From the NCBI GenBank assembly GCA_947381435.1, contig CANCVE010000007.1:21826-85825 (forward strand): DNA of 64,000 nucleotides. Reading direction: 5' to 3'. A model generated the notes under the pieces. It saw only the letters and a program-made list of their open reading frames with translations, did not search any database and was not told the origin of the DNA. A program made the position numbers and the translations under genes. Numbering within the stretch: the stretch's first letter is position 1; the number at the start of each line of letters is the position of its first letter. Of the stretch, positions 53,928-60,575 are shown piece after piece. Origin of the DNA: Chitinophagaceae bacterium. GTDB taxonomy: Bacteria; Bacteroidota; Bacteroidia; Chitinophagales; Chitinophagaceae.

Positions 53928-54671
53928 TTAAAAAGGTTTTTTGTTGAAATTTTCAATTACAAGTCCAGCATCAGCAACATGTACTCTTTTTCCTGTCTGA
54001 CTTTCAACAGCAGATTTAAACTGGTCCGCATTGCTATTACCATCACTCAAGTGAATCAGCACAATGTTGTTAACCTGGCTTAAATCATTTGCTTCTAAAG
54101 TCTTCAGAGTAGTCTCAATACTCATGTGACTAGTGAAAATTCTATCCTGTAAGAACTCTGGGAGCTTTCCATCCTCAACTCTCTTTTGAATAATCCCTTC
54201 ACTAAAGTTTGCCTCAATTATTATGTTATTGATATTCCTGAATTTGTTACTTACATAGTAACTGTCGGTGATGAAAAGAATATTACCTGTCTCAGGGTGA
54301 TTGATGATGAATCCTAAAGGTTCAACACAATCATGCTGGATGGCGAATGGTAATACCTTAAATGAACCAACCTGAAACAATGTATTAGCAGCAATATGTT
54401 TAATGCGATGGTGCTGCTTATATCCCAATGCTTTGAAAGTACCCTTGGAGGCATAAACATCCACCCCGGCTTTTAATAAGTCTATCAATGAGAAACTATG
54501 GTCTTTATGTTCATGGGTAAGTATGCACCCAGATACTTTGTTAAAAGAAAAGTCCAAAGCCTTTTTGATATCCTTAATATTCACCCCACACTCAATGATG
54601 AGTGCTTCCGTATCATTCTCCAAGATGTAGCAGTTTCCTTTAGAACTGCTACCTAGTACTTTCAAATCCAT
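53928..54671 (-). CDS. MBL-fold metallo-hydrolase (YycJ-like)
   Basis: The 247-residue protein opens with VLGSSSKGNCYILEND and has the metal site LTHEHKDHSFSL (about residue 50), then ITDSYYV and IIIEANFSE. This matches the YycJ/WalJ branch of metallo-beta-lactamase fold, some of which are nucleases. It lies between the SSB-like gene and small genes, in the same unit as an SbcC-like ATPase, so a nuclease role in recombination is plausible but unproven. Confidence 0.8.
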   Translation of the reverse strand: MDLKVLGSSSKGNCYILENDTEALIIECGVNIKDIKKALDFSFNKVSGCILTHEHKDHSFSLIDLLKAGVDVYASKGTFKALGYKQHHRIKHIAANTLFQVGSFKVLPFAIQHDCVEPLGFIINHPETGNILFITDSYYVSNKFRNINNIIIEANFSEGIIQKRVEDGKLPEFLQDRIFTSHMSIETTLKTLEANDLSQVNNIVLIHLSDGNSNADQFKSAVESQTGKRVHVADAGLVIENFNKKPF

Positions 54672-54689
54672 TGTGATTAGTTGAAATTG

Positions 54690-55343
54690 TTAGAAACGAC
54701 GTGGCTTACCTCCATTTGCAGTACTGCCACCCGCATTATTTGCAGTATCATGAGCTGTAGTGTTGGTTTCTTGCTGAAAAGAGGATTGTTGTCCAGATTC
54801 TGAACCTTCATCATCAATACCAATCTCACTACCATTTCCATGTTGACTAATATCGTCTTTCACTTTTTCAGCAATAAAGATTGTCTTTGTACTTAAAGGC
54901 TTTACTGACCAAGTATCACTTGAGAATACATTGTTCTTATTCTTAACTTTCCCAGTGTACGTCACCAATAATGGTGTCATAGGTTTGATAAAATTACCCT
55001 GTAGAGTACTTACTAATCTCTTTGAAGCATTACATAGTTTTACAACTCTATCCTCTCCACTAGTAAGGAAATAAGCACATGGAAGCATTACCATTCCATC
55101 CTCATTTAAATGAGCCTTATCTTCATTCCCAATTGGAAGCATAGGTACTGTTTCAATTCCCAGAAAAACAACTCTAAAACTATCACCTGCTTCTGGTGTC
55201 CAATAAAAAGATGTTAGTTCTATCGGCATTACCTCTGCCGATTCAAGGTCTTCTATTTTGAAGGTATTTAAGTCCACTGTAGGAAATGATACCTTCGAAA
55301 TGTTGGTGTCAACTGTAGCCAATTGGCTGTCTGTGTTTGTCAT
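54690..55343 (-). CDS. Probable phage single-stranded DNA-binding protein
   Basis: The 217 residues have a central beta-rich region of OB-fold size (about 40-165, SFYWTPEAGDSFRVVFLGIE then MTPLLVTYTGKVKNKN) and a low-complexity glycine/serine/asparagine tail. Position between the SbcC-like ATPase and MBL-fold genes fits an SSB or recombination mediator. No sequence family was recognised; the typical acidic tip is missing and the end is basic (GGKPRRF). Confidence 0.5.
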   Translation of the reverse strand: MTNTDSQLATVDTNISKVSFPTVDLNTFKIEDLESAEVMPIELTSFYWTPEAGDSFRVVFLGIETVPMLPIGNEDKAHLNEDGMVMLPCAYFLTSGEDRVVKLCNASKRLVSTLQGNFIKPMTPLLVTYTGKVKNKNNVFSSDTWSVKPLSTKTIFIAEKVKDDISQHGNGSEIGIDDEGSESGQQSSFQQETNTTAHDTANNAGGSTANGGKPRRF

Positions 55344-55372
55344 TGTAATAATTATTAAAAGTGAAAAAATAC

Positions 55373-57670
55373 TTATGCTGCTTTTTTGATTTTTGGTTGG
55401 CCGACACTCAGTGAGGATCCTTCTGAAACAATCAGGTTGACTATTTGCGAATCACTGTCTATCAGCTTCACAACTGATTCCCGGTTGTCGATGAAGATTG
55501 GTGCAGAAACACCATAATGACGGCTAAGTGCATTGATAATATCTATCCCGGCATTGATACGGCTTGCATTGTTGGCATCAGAGAAAGGAACACCATTGAT
55601 AAGTGTCTCACAGCATTCCGTCTCACCACCGTTTACCTGAGTTGCAAACAGTTTGAACTTCACCATTGAGAACTTACCATTGAGCTTTGCTTCCATTGCT
55701 TCTATCTTAGCCTTGGTAAATTGCATGATGGCAAACTCAGTTCCTTCCAATGCACTAAGTTCCTGAACTAGTTTAGTCTCCTGTTCCCTAAGTTCTTGAA
55801 TACGGTTATTGCATCTGGCAATGGTATCCTCATCATTCAATTGCTTGTTTAATTCCAGGATCATCTCAGTTGCTTCATTGCGCTTTTGCCTGAGTTCCTC
55901 ATTGGAAGCAATAGGAGGGAAGACTAATTCAGCTATCGGATTGGCTTCCAGTTCGGCAAGTTTTAATGACAATGAATTATATTCTGCATTGTATTGAAGT
56001 ATAGAGTAAACGATGCTTTCAATTGAAGCTTTCGGTGCATTGGCTTCTAGTTTAAGATTATCAATATGCTTACCCTGTACCAATAACTCAGCTTCCAAAT
56101 CCGATACAACTTTGCTACCATTTGTTATGCGAGTATCCAAGGCAGCTATTTCAGCTTTGACAGCATTTATCTTCTCAATAAGTTGGTTAAGCTTCTTTGA
56201 CTTATTAGAATTGAATACCTCAGCATAATGAGTGCGTTCGTTTCTTTTGGCTGTAATCTTTCCCTCAATATTGTCAATTTCATCATACGCACTATTGCCC
56301 TTAGCTTTTATTTCCTTGAGGCGCTCTTCTTTATCGGCATTGAATCTAGCTTTCAATTCAGCCTTTTTAAGAACTATATTGTCAGTAGGTAGTGACTGAT
56401 TACATGATGGACAAGAGAAATCTACATTATCAAAGGAAAGTTCCTCAGCGTTGATTCTTTCAATTTCTGCAGCAATATTATCAATCAATTGATTCTTTAC
56501 TGCAATCTGTGCTTCAAGTCCAGCAATCTCATTGTTGAAACCTTCCTCATTGAAATCATTGGTGCTAGCTTCTGTAGTTTGATACTGAAGTTTTAAATCA
56601 TCCAATTCACCCTGCTTAGTTTCCCTGTCTTTTTTAAGGCTGTTCAAGCTAGATGTATACTTGTCCTTTTCAGCAACCTTATCATCGTATGTGCGAGTAG
56701 CTGAATTTATGTCAGCCATTAACTTATTACCAGCTTCCGATGCCTCAGTCTTGGCAGCAAACTCTATATTTTGAATTTCAGTCTTGATACTGAAGATTGA
56801 ATTCTGCCTTGCCTCTTTCTTTTGTTGATGCTCATTGATGAGCTTTGTGCGCTTATCATTTTCAAGTACAGCCAAAGCAGACTCATCATCAATAGACTTC
56901 TGTAGTTTTAATGACTCTTGGGTTAAGTCGTCAATTTTGAAGCGTATTGCTTCAAAGTCCCTATCCTCCGGCTTTCCTTTCGTAACTTCATCGATACGGC
57001 TGGGGATGCTTTCAGCCTCATCTTTAATCCTTTTCTTTTTTGCAGCAATTTCACGTTTGAACTCATCAACAGATTTGTTCTGGCTAAAAGCTGTCTTTAG
57101 TTCCTCAAGGTGTGGCTTGCTTTTGCCATTGATTAATGACTCAAGTATCACATTGTTGTCAATTTCGCCTGCAATAGAGGTAAGAGTGTTTCTACGGTCC
57201 TGCCAAGGAACAGAGTTGAAATAGAAAGGGTTAGTGATTAACTTGAATACTGGCTCATCAACTATGGCCTTAATCTTAACCTTGAACTCAGACTCTTTTA
57301 ATGGAACATCATTCCAGAAATATATATTCTCATCACCAGAGTAATCCGTTTCAGTGGATCCACGTCGTGTAACCCACTTTTGCCTTAATACTTTACGAAC
57401 TACGATATCCTGACCATCAATATGGATGGTTGCAGCAACTTCCGCTTCTAAATTCTTGATGAACTTGTTGCTTGAGTCCAGGCGTTTGATTTCAAACTTG
57501 CTTGCATCATTGCTATTCTTACCAAAGAACAGCCAAAGGAAGGCATCCATGATGGTTGTTTTGCCTGTACCATTGTCACCAAAGATGTTAGTGACATGGT
57601 TAAAATCTGATTCAAAGCACTGAATGCCCTTGAAATTTGTAATCTTTACTCTTTTTAAGTAGATTTGCAT
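55373..57670 (-). CDS. SbcC/Rad50-like ATPase
   Basis: This 765-residue SMC-type protein has Walker A IFGDNGTGKTTIMDA (residue 29 onward), long coiled coil arms, a zinc-hook CPSCNQSLP (about 419) and a C-terminal Walker B-like APIFIDNRESVV. This matches the phage gp46/SbcC group that works with a gp47/SbcD nuclease. No SbcD-type gene is next to it; the MBL-fold protein at 53928 is the only metallo-nuclease candidate nearby. It is the first gene of the main early operon. Confidence 0.88.
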   Translation of the reverse strand: MQIYLKRVKITNFKGIQCFESDFNHVTNIFGDNGTGKTTIMDAFLWLFFGKNSNDASKFEIKRLDSSNKFIKNLEAEVAATIHIDGQDIVVRKVLRQKWVTRRGSTETDYSGDENIYFWNDVPLKESEFKVKIKAIVDEPVFKLITNPFYFNSVPWQDRRNTLTSIAGEIDNNVILESLINGKSKPHLEELKTAFSQNKSVDEFKREIAAKKKRIKDEAESIPSRIDEVTKGKPEDRDFEAIRFKIDDLTQESLKLQKSIDDESALAVLENDKRTKLINEHQQKKEARQNSIFSIKTEIQNIEFAAKTEASEAGNKLMADINSATRTYDDKVAEKDKYTSSLNSLKKDRETKQGELDDLKLQYQTTEASTNDFNEEGFNNEIAGLEAQIAVKNQLIDNIAAEIERINAEELSFDNVDFSCPSCNQSLPTDNIVLKKAELKARFNADKEERLKEIKAKGNSAYDEIDNIEGKITAKRNERTHYAEVFNSNKSKKLNQLIEKINAVKAEIAALDTRITNGSKVVSDLEAELLVQGKHIDNLKLEANAPKASIESIVYSILQYNAEYNSLSLKLAELEANPIAELVFPPIASNEELRQKRNEATEMILELNKQLNDEDTIARCNNRIQELREQETKLVQELSALEGTEFAIMQFTKAKIEAMEAKLNGKFSMVKFKLFATQVNGGETECCETLINGVPFSDANNASRINAGIDIINALSRHYGVSAPIFIDNRESVVKLIDSDSQIVNLIVSEGSSLSVGQPKIKKAA

Positions 57671-57722
57671 AACATTTAATTTGTGTTTTACTAATGGCCC
57701 TGTTACAGCAGGGCTGTTTTAT

Positions 57723-57803
57723 TTAAAATCGTTTATACCATTCCTTGTAATCGTGGTAAAGCCTTAGTGCTTTAATCCCCAACATAATCTTCGCTATAAT
57801 CAT
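57723..57803 (-). CDS. Tiny basic ORF (26 residues)
   Basis: MIIAKIMLGIKALRLYHDYK continues to EWYKRF and stops. It starts right after the hairpin and TTTTAAAA element that ends the structured RNA region and precedes the SbcC-like gene. It could be a real leader peptide or chance. Confidence 0.35.
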   Translation of the reverse strand: MIIAKIMLGIKALRLYHDYKEWYKRF

Positions 57804-57811
57804 AAAAAGAA

Positions 57812-57850
57812 GTTTTAAAAGGTGGTTCTGGCATCACTCACACCAGCACC
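57812..57850 (-). terminator. Hairpin plus TTTTAAAA element, copy C
   Basis: On the minus strand GGTGCTGG / CCAGAACCACC form a stem (AA bulge) followed by TTTTAAAAC. It probably marks the 3' end of the structured RNA region. Related elements lie at 58308, 58525 and 59584. Confidence 0.6.
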
Positions 57851-58430
57851 CGTACGTCTTTCCGTTCTTGTCAACTAACCCAGACTAATCCTCTGAATTA
57901 GATTTTTTCGTACTGTTTGCTGTCTTTCCAAGCTGTCAACGAATCCCGCGGCCGTACGCTCCTTTCGGACTTATAGCCAATCTATCTGGCTGATGGTTGT
58001 CCATGTAGTGGGTATCGCTCCCACCCATCTGCCTTGTACTTTAGCAAACTGCCTCGCTGGCTACACTTCCCATTTGTCCACCATCTTAAAGTAGTATCCT
58101 GTTTTCACGTTGGCTACTAAACCTAGGCTAATCTTACAGGCAATAAAATGGCGTGAGGTCTGTCTCATCTTCTTTCATCATCGGGGGTTCGTTGCGAGTG
58201 TAAGGGAGTCGAACCCTTGTTAGTTAGTACCTTAGTTGATCCATCTAGTTTGCCCTAGCCTACATCAAATAGTAGCTAACCCCACTCACTCATATTTAAA
58301 AGAACTGTTTTAAAAGTTGGCTCACTAAGCCACCGATTTTACCCCTTTCTGGTTATTTCTTTAACCGCCATAAGCTGTAGGGGCTTAGCCGCATATCTAC
58401 CTTCTACGTTTGCGATTCCACATAATGAAG
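57815..58430 (-). ncRNA. Candidate structured non-coding RNA of about 600 nt, with a tRNA-like end
   Basis: This stretch lacks a convincing gene, is visibly richer in G and C than its surroundings, and is packed with short perfect hairpins on the minus strand. Examples: CTAAG/CTTAG (58384-58388 with 58325-58329) around CCCCT/AGGGG (58379 with 58342) and GGTTA/TAACC (58351-58366); CCTGT/ACAGG (58098 with 58136); GTGGG/CCCAC (58008-58024); ATGG/CCAT (57993-58004); AGCCA/TGGCT (57975-57991); a GAAA tetraloop (57960-57969); CTAAT/ATTAG (57885-57901); and a terminal hairpin (57821-57850). At 58194-58289 a 7-bp acceptor-like stem closes over a perfect T-arm (AAGGG, TTCGACT loop, CCCTT), but no anticodon arm is recognisable. 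It starts 10 bases after the initiator tRNA. Large phage RNAs of the GOLLD and ROOL type also sit beside prophage tRNAs. No family match can be claimed. Confidence 0.6.
58308..58332 (-). terminator. Hairpin plus TTTTAAAA element, copy B
   Basis: TGGCT / AGCCA (58318-58322 with 58328-58332) followed on the minus strand by AACTTTTAAAACAGTTCTTTTAA. It lies just before the tRNA-like part of the RNA region. It may end a first RNA or act as a processing signal. Confidence 0.45.
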
Positions 58431-58439
58431 GGGAATAAG

Positions 58440-58511
58440 TTGCGAGGATGGGACTCGAACCCATGACCTTCGGGTTATGAGCCCAACGAGCTACCGCTGC
58501 TCTACCTCGCG
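58440..58511 (-). tRNA. Phage-encoded initiator tRNA-fMet (CAT)
   Basis: A clean 72-nt cloverleaf: acceptor CGCGAGG/CCTCGCA, D-arm GAGC/GCTC, anticodon stem TTGGG/CCCGA around CTCATAA, T-arm ATGGG/CCCAT, discriminator A. Three initiator hallmarks are present: an unpaired C1 x A72, the A11-U24 pair in the D-stem, and three consecutive G-C pairs closing the anticodon loop (29-31 with 39-41). The gene closely resembles E. coli fMet in the D-arm and anticodon region. It lacks an encoded CCA and lies on the same strand as the early operon. Confidence 0.9.
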
Positions 58512-58524
58512 ATATTTAAAGAAC

Positions 58525-58559
58525 TTTTTAAAAGGTTGGAAGCGGTAGAAACCGCCTCC
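58525..58559 (-). terminator. Hairpin plus TTTTAAAA element, copy A
   Basis: On the minus strand GGAGGCGGT / ACCGCTTCC (9 bp, one G-T, TTCT loop) is followed by AACCTTTTAAAAAGTTC. It lies 14 bases before the initiator tRNA and after the 33-residue ORF. It would end the small-gene message or set the tRNA 5' end. Confidence 0.6.
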
Positions 58560-58587
58560 TTGAAAGGTATATCTCTGAAAACCCTCT

Positions 58588-58689
58588 TTAAAACCACTCA
58601 TCGTGGCTATTAATCATTTTACTGTCAAATTTCATTAGTAGAATATCACCCAAAAGAGTGACTCCAATCACAATGGCAAGCGTTAGCAT
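58588..58689 (-). CDS. Tiny membrane protein (33 residues)
   Basis: The reading frame encodes MLTLAIVIGVTLLGDILLMK and ends with NSHDEWF. The first 19 residues form one hydrophobic helix. An A-rich leader typical of the phage precedes the ATG. It lies between the 29-residue ORF and the tRNA element. Confidence 0.5.
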   Translation of the reverse strand: MLTLAIVIGVTLLGDILLMKFDSKMINSHDEWF

Positions 58690-58720
58690 AATCGTTATTT
58701 AAAATGGTGAAAAAATTGTT

Positions 58721-58810
58721 TTACTTTCTGCCTTTTACGATGGCGTAAGAAACTAAGCAGCAGATTCCGATATAAAGCAGATAAAGTATTCCTAATCCAA
58801 ACCCTTCCAT
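58721..58810 (-). CDS. Tiny membrane protein (29 residues)
   Basis: MEGFGLGILYLLYIGICCLV is followed by SYAIVKGRK, so the peptide is a single transmembrane helix with a basic end. The start lies two bases after the stop of the 98-residue gene and the next ORF follows 31 bases later, which supports translation as part of an operon. Confidence 0.5.
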   Translation of the reverse strand: MEGFGLGILYLLYIGICCLVSYAIVKGRK

Positions 58811-58812
58811 AA

Positions 58813-59109
58813 TCAGTTATTTGTGTGGTTAGTGACTACTCCGGAGGACATGATTAATTTATTCATATCCATTTCAGAGGTTGGTTCAAGTACTGTTAAT
58901 CCAAATAAGGGAATTGCAGTGTTTCCTTTGTTTTCTGTAATCATTGCAGCACCCAGATTACATACACTTTCAGCAAAGTCTGTATACAAATCAAGAGTTG
59001 CTTCTTTCTTAGTTTCCCATCCATTATGGAAGTTTGCCTCTTTTTCGTACACCATGAATGTTGCGTTTACGATGTCTAGCAATTCCCGAAATTTCTTAGT
59101 GTCTGTCAT
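58813..59109 (-). CDS. Hypothetical early phage protein
   Basis: This is a 98-residue helical, acidic protein (ELLDIVNATFMVYEKEANFH). A same-length plus-strand frame overlaps it completely; I prefer the minus strand because it continues the operon and abuts the 29-residue ORF. No family recognised. Confidence 0.55.
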   Translation of the reverse strand: MTDTKKFRELLDIVNATFMVYEKEANFHNGWETKKEATLDLYTDFAESVCNLGAAMITENKGNTAIPLFGLTVLEPTSEMDMNKLIMSSGVVTNHTNN

Positions 59110-59140
59110 TTAATTTAGTATTGAAGCTTTGAGTATGTAA

Positions 59141-59395
59141 TTATTGATAGCAATCTGCTGTTTGTGTCCGTAAGGAATTTTTACGAGGTGCAAGACGGGC
59201 AAACTGTAAACTTTTAAAATCTTTACTTTTTTCATTTTTACCTCCATTAATTTGACGAACACGAGTGTTTAAATAAGCCTCTTCACCTTCGAACTTTTCA
59301 CCATAAGTTTCTACTTCCTTTAATCTGCTAGGGTAATGAATGCTGATAAACTTCTGATGTTCAAACGGTTTCAATTGTGGCTGCAATCCTTTCAT
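59141..59395 (-). CDS. Hypothetical early phage protein
   Basis: I start it at the ATG 59395 (MKGLQPQLKPFEHQKFISIH, 84 residues), two bases after the upstream stop. It is basic at the C-terminus (SLQFARLAPRKNSLRTQTAD). No family recognised. Confidence 0.55.
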   Translation of the reverse strand: MKGLQPQLKPFEHQKFISIHYPSRLKEVETYGEKFEGEEAYLNTRVRQINGGKNEKSKDFKSLQFARLAPRKNSLRTQTADCYQ

Positions 59396-59397
59396 AA

Positions 59398-59574
59398 TCA
59401 ATTTGTTTTAATTGCTGAACGAACATTCAATTTCAACTTTGCCTTTTGTTCATCGCTTAAAGCGCTTCTCTTCTTTGCGACTGGTGGAGCAATCTTTCTT
59501 TCCAAACTTTCGCAATAGGAGAGAAGCTGCATCGCCTGTTTCTTAATCATCCTTATTTCTGCACCTATTTCCAT
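59398..59574 (-). CDS. Small helical early phage protein (58 residues)
   Basis: MEIGAEIRMIKKQAMQLLSY continues to a basic C-terminal half (PPVAKKRSALSDEQKAKLKL). It fills the gap before the 84-residue gene, which starts two bases after its stop, and has a hairpin/TTTTAAAA element just upstream. No family recognised. Confidence 0.6.
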   Translation of the reverse strand: MEIGAEIRMIKKQAMQLLSYCESLERKIAPPVAKKRSALSDEQKAKLKLNVRSAIKTN

Positions 59575-59583
59575 AGCTGATGT

Positions 59584-59616
59584 TTTTTAAAAGAAGGAGA
59601 GTGTAGAGACACCTCC
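59584..59616 (-). terminator. Hairpin plus TTTTAAAA element, copy D
   Basis: On the minus strand GGAGGTGT / ACACTCTCC (one bulged T, CTCT loop) is followed by TTCTTTTAAAAAACA. It lies between the Cro-like gene and the 58-residue gene, as an attenuator or terminator at the head of the early operon. Confidence 0.6.
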
Positions 59617-59648
59617 CGTGAACTACGCTTGCCCTGTAGTAATTATTT

Positions 59649-59861
59649 TTAAGCTGGGGTTTTATCCTCAACCAATATTTCATCTTCTGTAAGGCCCGTT
59701 TCTGCAACTAATATTCTAAGTGCCGCCCTAGTAGTCAACATCGGGTCTTTTCTATCGAACCAGTTGTAGATGGTCTTTTCAGTTTTGTCAAACTCTGCCA
59801 TCATTTTGCCAATCAGCTTGCTATTCCCCTTTATTTTACTTAATGCTAATTTTGAAATCAT
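59649..59861 (-). CDS. Cro-like HTH regulator
   Basis: I take the start at 59861 (MISKLALSKIKGNSKLIGKM, 70 residues), preceded by AAGGAA. The helix-turn-helix is in LIGKMMAEFDKTEKTIYNWF. It is the first gene of the minus-strand early operon and starts next to the strong palindromic operators at 59911-59946, so it is the likely lytic (Cro-type) switch protein. Confidence 0.7.
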   Translation of the reverse strand: MISKLALSKIKGNSKLIGKMMAEFDKTEKTIYNWFDRKDPMLTTRAALRILVAETGLTEDEILVEDKTPA

Positions 59862-59910
59862 TTCCTTATCTTTGTTACTGTAATATTGTACAGCAAATAT
59901 ACGAAAACAT

Positions 59911-59946
59911 TTCAGAATTACTGAAATAAAAATCAGTAATTCTGAA
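59911..59946. promoter_or_regulatory. Tandem palindromic operator pair (O1, O2)
   Basis: TTCAGAATTACTGA (59911-59924) is repeated as a perfect inverted copy (59933-59946). Each arm is itself the dyad TTCAG-N5-CTGAA or a close variant (59911-59925 and 59932-59946). They lie between the Cro-like gene (minus) and the 109-residue gene (plus), as expected for the phage switch operators. Confidence 0.75.
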
Positions 59947-59983
59947 TTAATATATTGTATTAACATTTTATTAAGAAATCGCT

Positions 59984-60313
59984 TTGGAATTAAAAGAGTT
60001 TATAAAGGAGACGTTAACGCAGATTGTCGAGGGAATTAGTGAGGCTAAAAAGGCAAATAAGAATAGTATGATAGAGATAGCTCCAGAAGGTGTTTATGGA
60101 GATAGGCCACTTAAATCAAATAGAGGAGAATCATCTATGAACACCAGAATGGTGGATTTTGAAGTAGCGTTAAAACAAACAGAAGGGAAGGCAAATCAGG
60201 TTGGAATAGGTGTAATATTAGCTAGCATTGGTAGCAAAGCATCAAGTTCAGATAAGAATGATAATGAAACTGTTACTAGGATTAAGTTTTCAGTTCCTAT
60301 TTTGTTTAAATAG
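59984..60313 (+). CDS. Trypco2-like hypothetical protein (TTG start)
   Basis: This 109-residue protein begins with a helix (LKEFIKETLTQIVEGISEAK) and ends with a beta-rich part finishing ETVTRIKFSVPILF. It resembles a widespread family with this IKFSVP ending, distantly similar to trypsin-co-occurring domain 2 proteins linked to defence loci. No ATG is available before the helix; TTG at 59984 is the best start since a stop lies 12 bases upstream. It is probably expressed from the operator region in lysogens. Confidence 0.55.
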   Translation: MELKEFIKETLTQIVEGISEAKKANKNSMIEIAPEGVYGDRPLKSNRGESSMNTRMVDFEVALKQTEGKANQVGIGVILASIGSKASSSDKNDNETVTRIKFSVPILFK

Positions 60314-60536
60314 TTATTGATTGCTCTTTTAACAATGAAGGTCCATATCGTTCTTCTAGTTCTTTAATTACACCATATTTCATGAATATATAAAAGTCAT
60401 TTGCTGCCGTTAGTTCGCATTTGTTCTCATTAGATGGTGTCATGTGTGGATATTCGGTTGTATAATGTTGGCGTGTTGCAAAGTCAACCGCTTTGATACG
60501 AAGTTCCAAATCTGAGATAGCATGATTGCTCGACAT
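60306..60536 (-). CDS. Hypothetical protein of the control region
   Basis: This 76-residue protein (ISDLELRIKAVDFATRQHYT) overlaps the 3' end of the 109-residue gene by eight bases on the opposite strand. It resembles small phage proteins of unknown function with an NEN-type middle (MTPSNENKCELTAANDFYIF). It is divergent from the repressor gene and shares its operator. Confidence 0.55.
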   Translation of the reverse strand: MSSNHAISDLELRIKAVDFATRQHYTTEYPHMTPSNENKCELTAANDFYIFMKYGVIKELEERYGPSLLKEQSITI

Positions 60537-60560
60537 AAATAATAGTTTAGATTACAAAAT

Positions 60561-60575
60561 TACAGAAATACTGAA
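60561..60575. promoter_or_regulatory. Operator O3 at repressor start
   Basis: TACAGAAATACTGAA matches the TTCAG-N5-CTGAA dyad with one mismatch and overlaps the first base of the CI-like start codon. It lies between the divergent genes at 60306 and 60575 and could mediate autoregulation. Confidence 0.5.

Noticed and set aside
57690-57715. Terminator between the 26-residue ORF and the SbcC-like gene
   Set aside because: GCCCTG/CAGGGC forms a good stem, but on the minus strand no T run follows; a T-rich tract lies only on the plus side, where no gene is transcribed. It may be a leader structure.
58061-58168. A 35-codon frame inside the RNA region (starting MRQTSRHFIACKIS)
   Set aside because: It reads like protein and the same frame continues with two stops through to 57860, but the stretch is full of perfect hairpins and has no leader like those of real phage genes. 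A decayed gene or micropeptide remains possible; the RNA explanation is simpler.
58823-59113. Plus-strand 96-codon frame overlapping the 98-residue early gene
   Set aside because: It is an antisense frame; the minus-strand gene fits the operon and abuts the next ORF.
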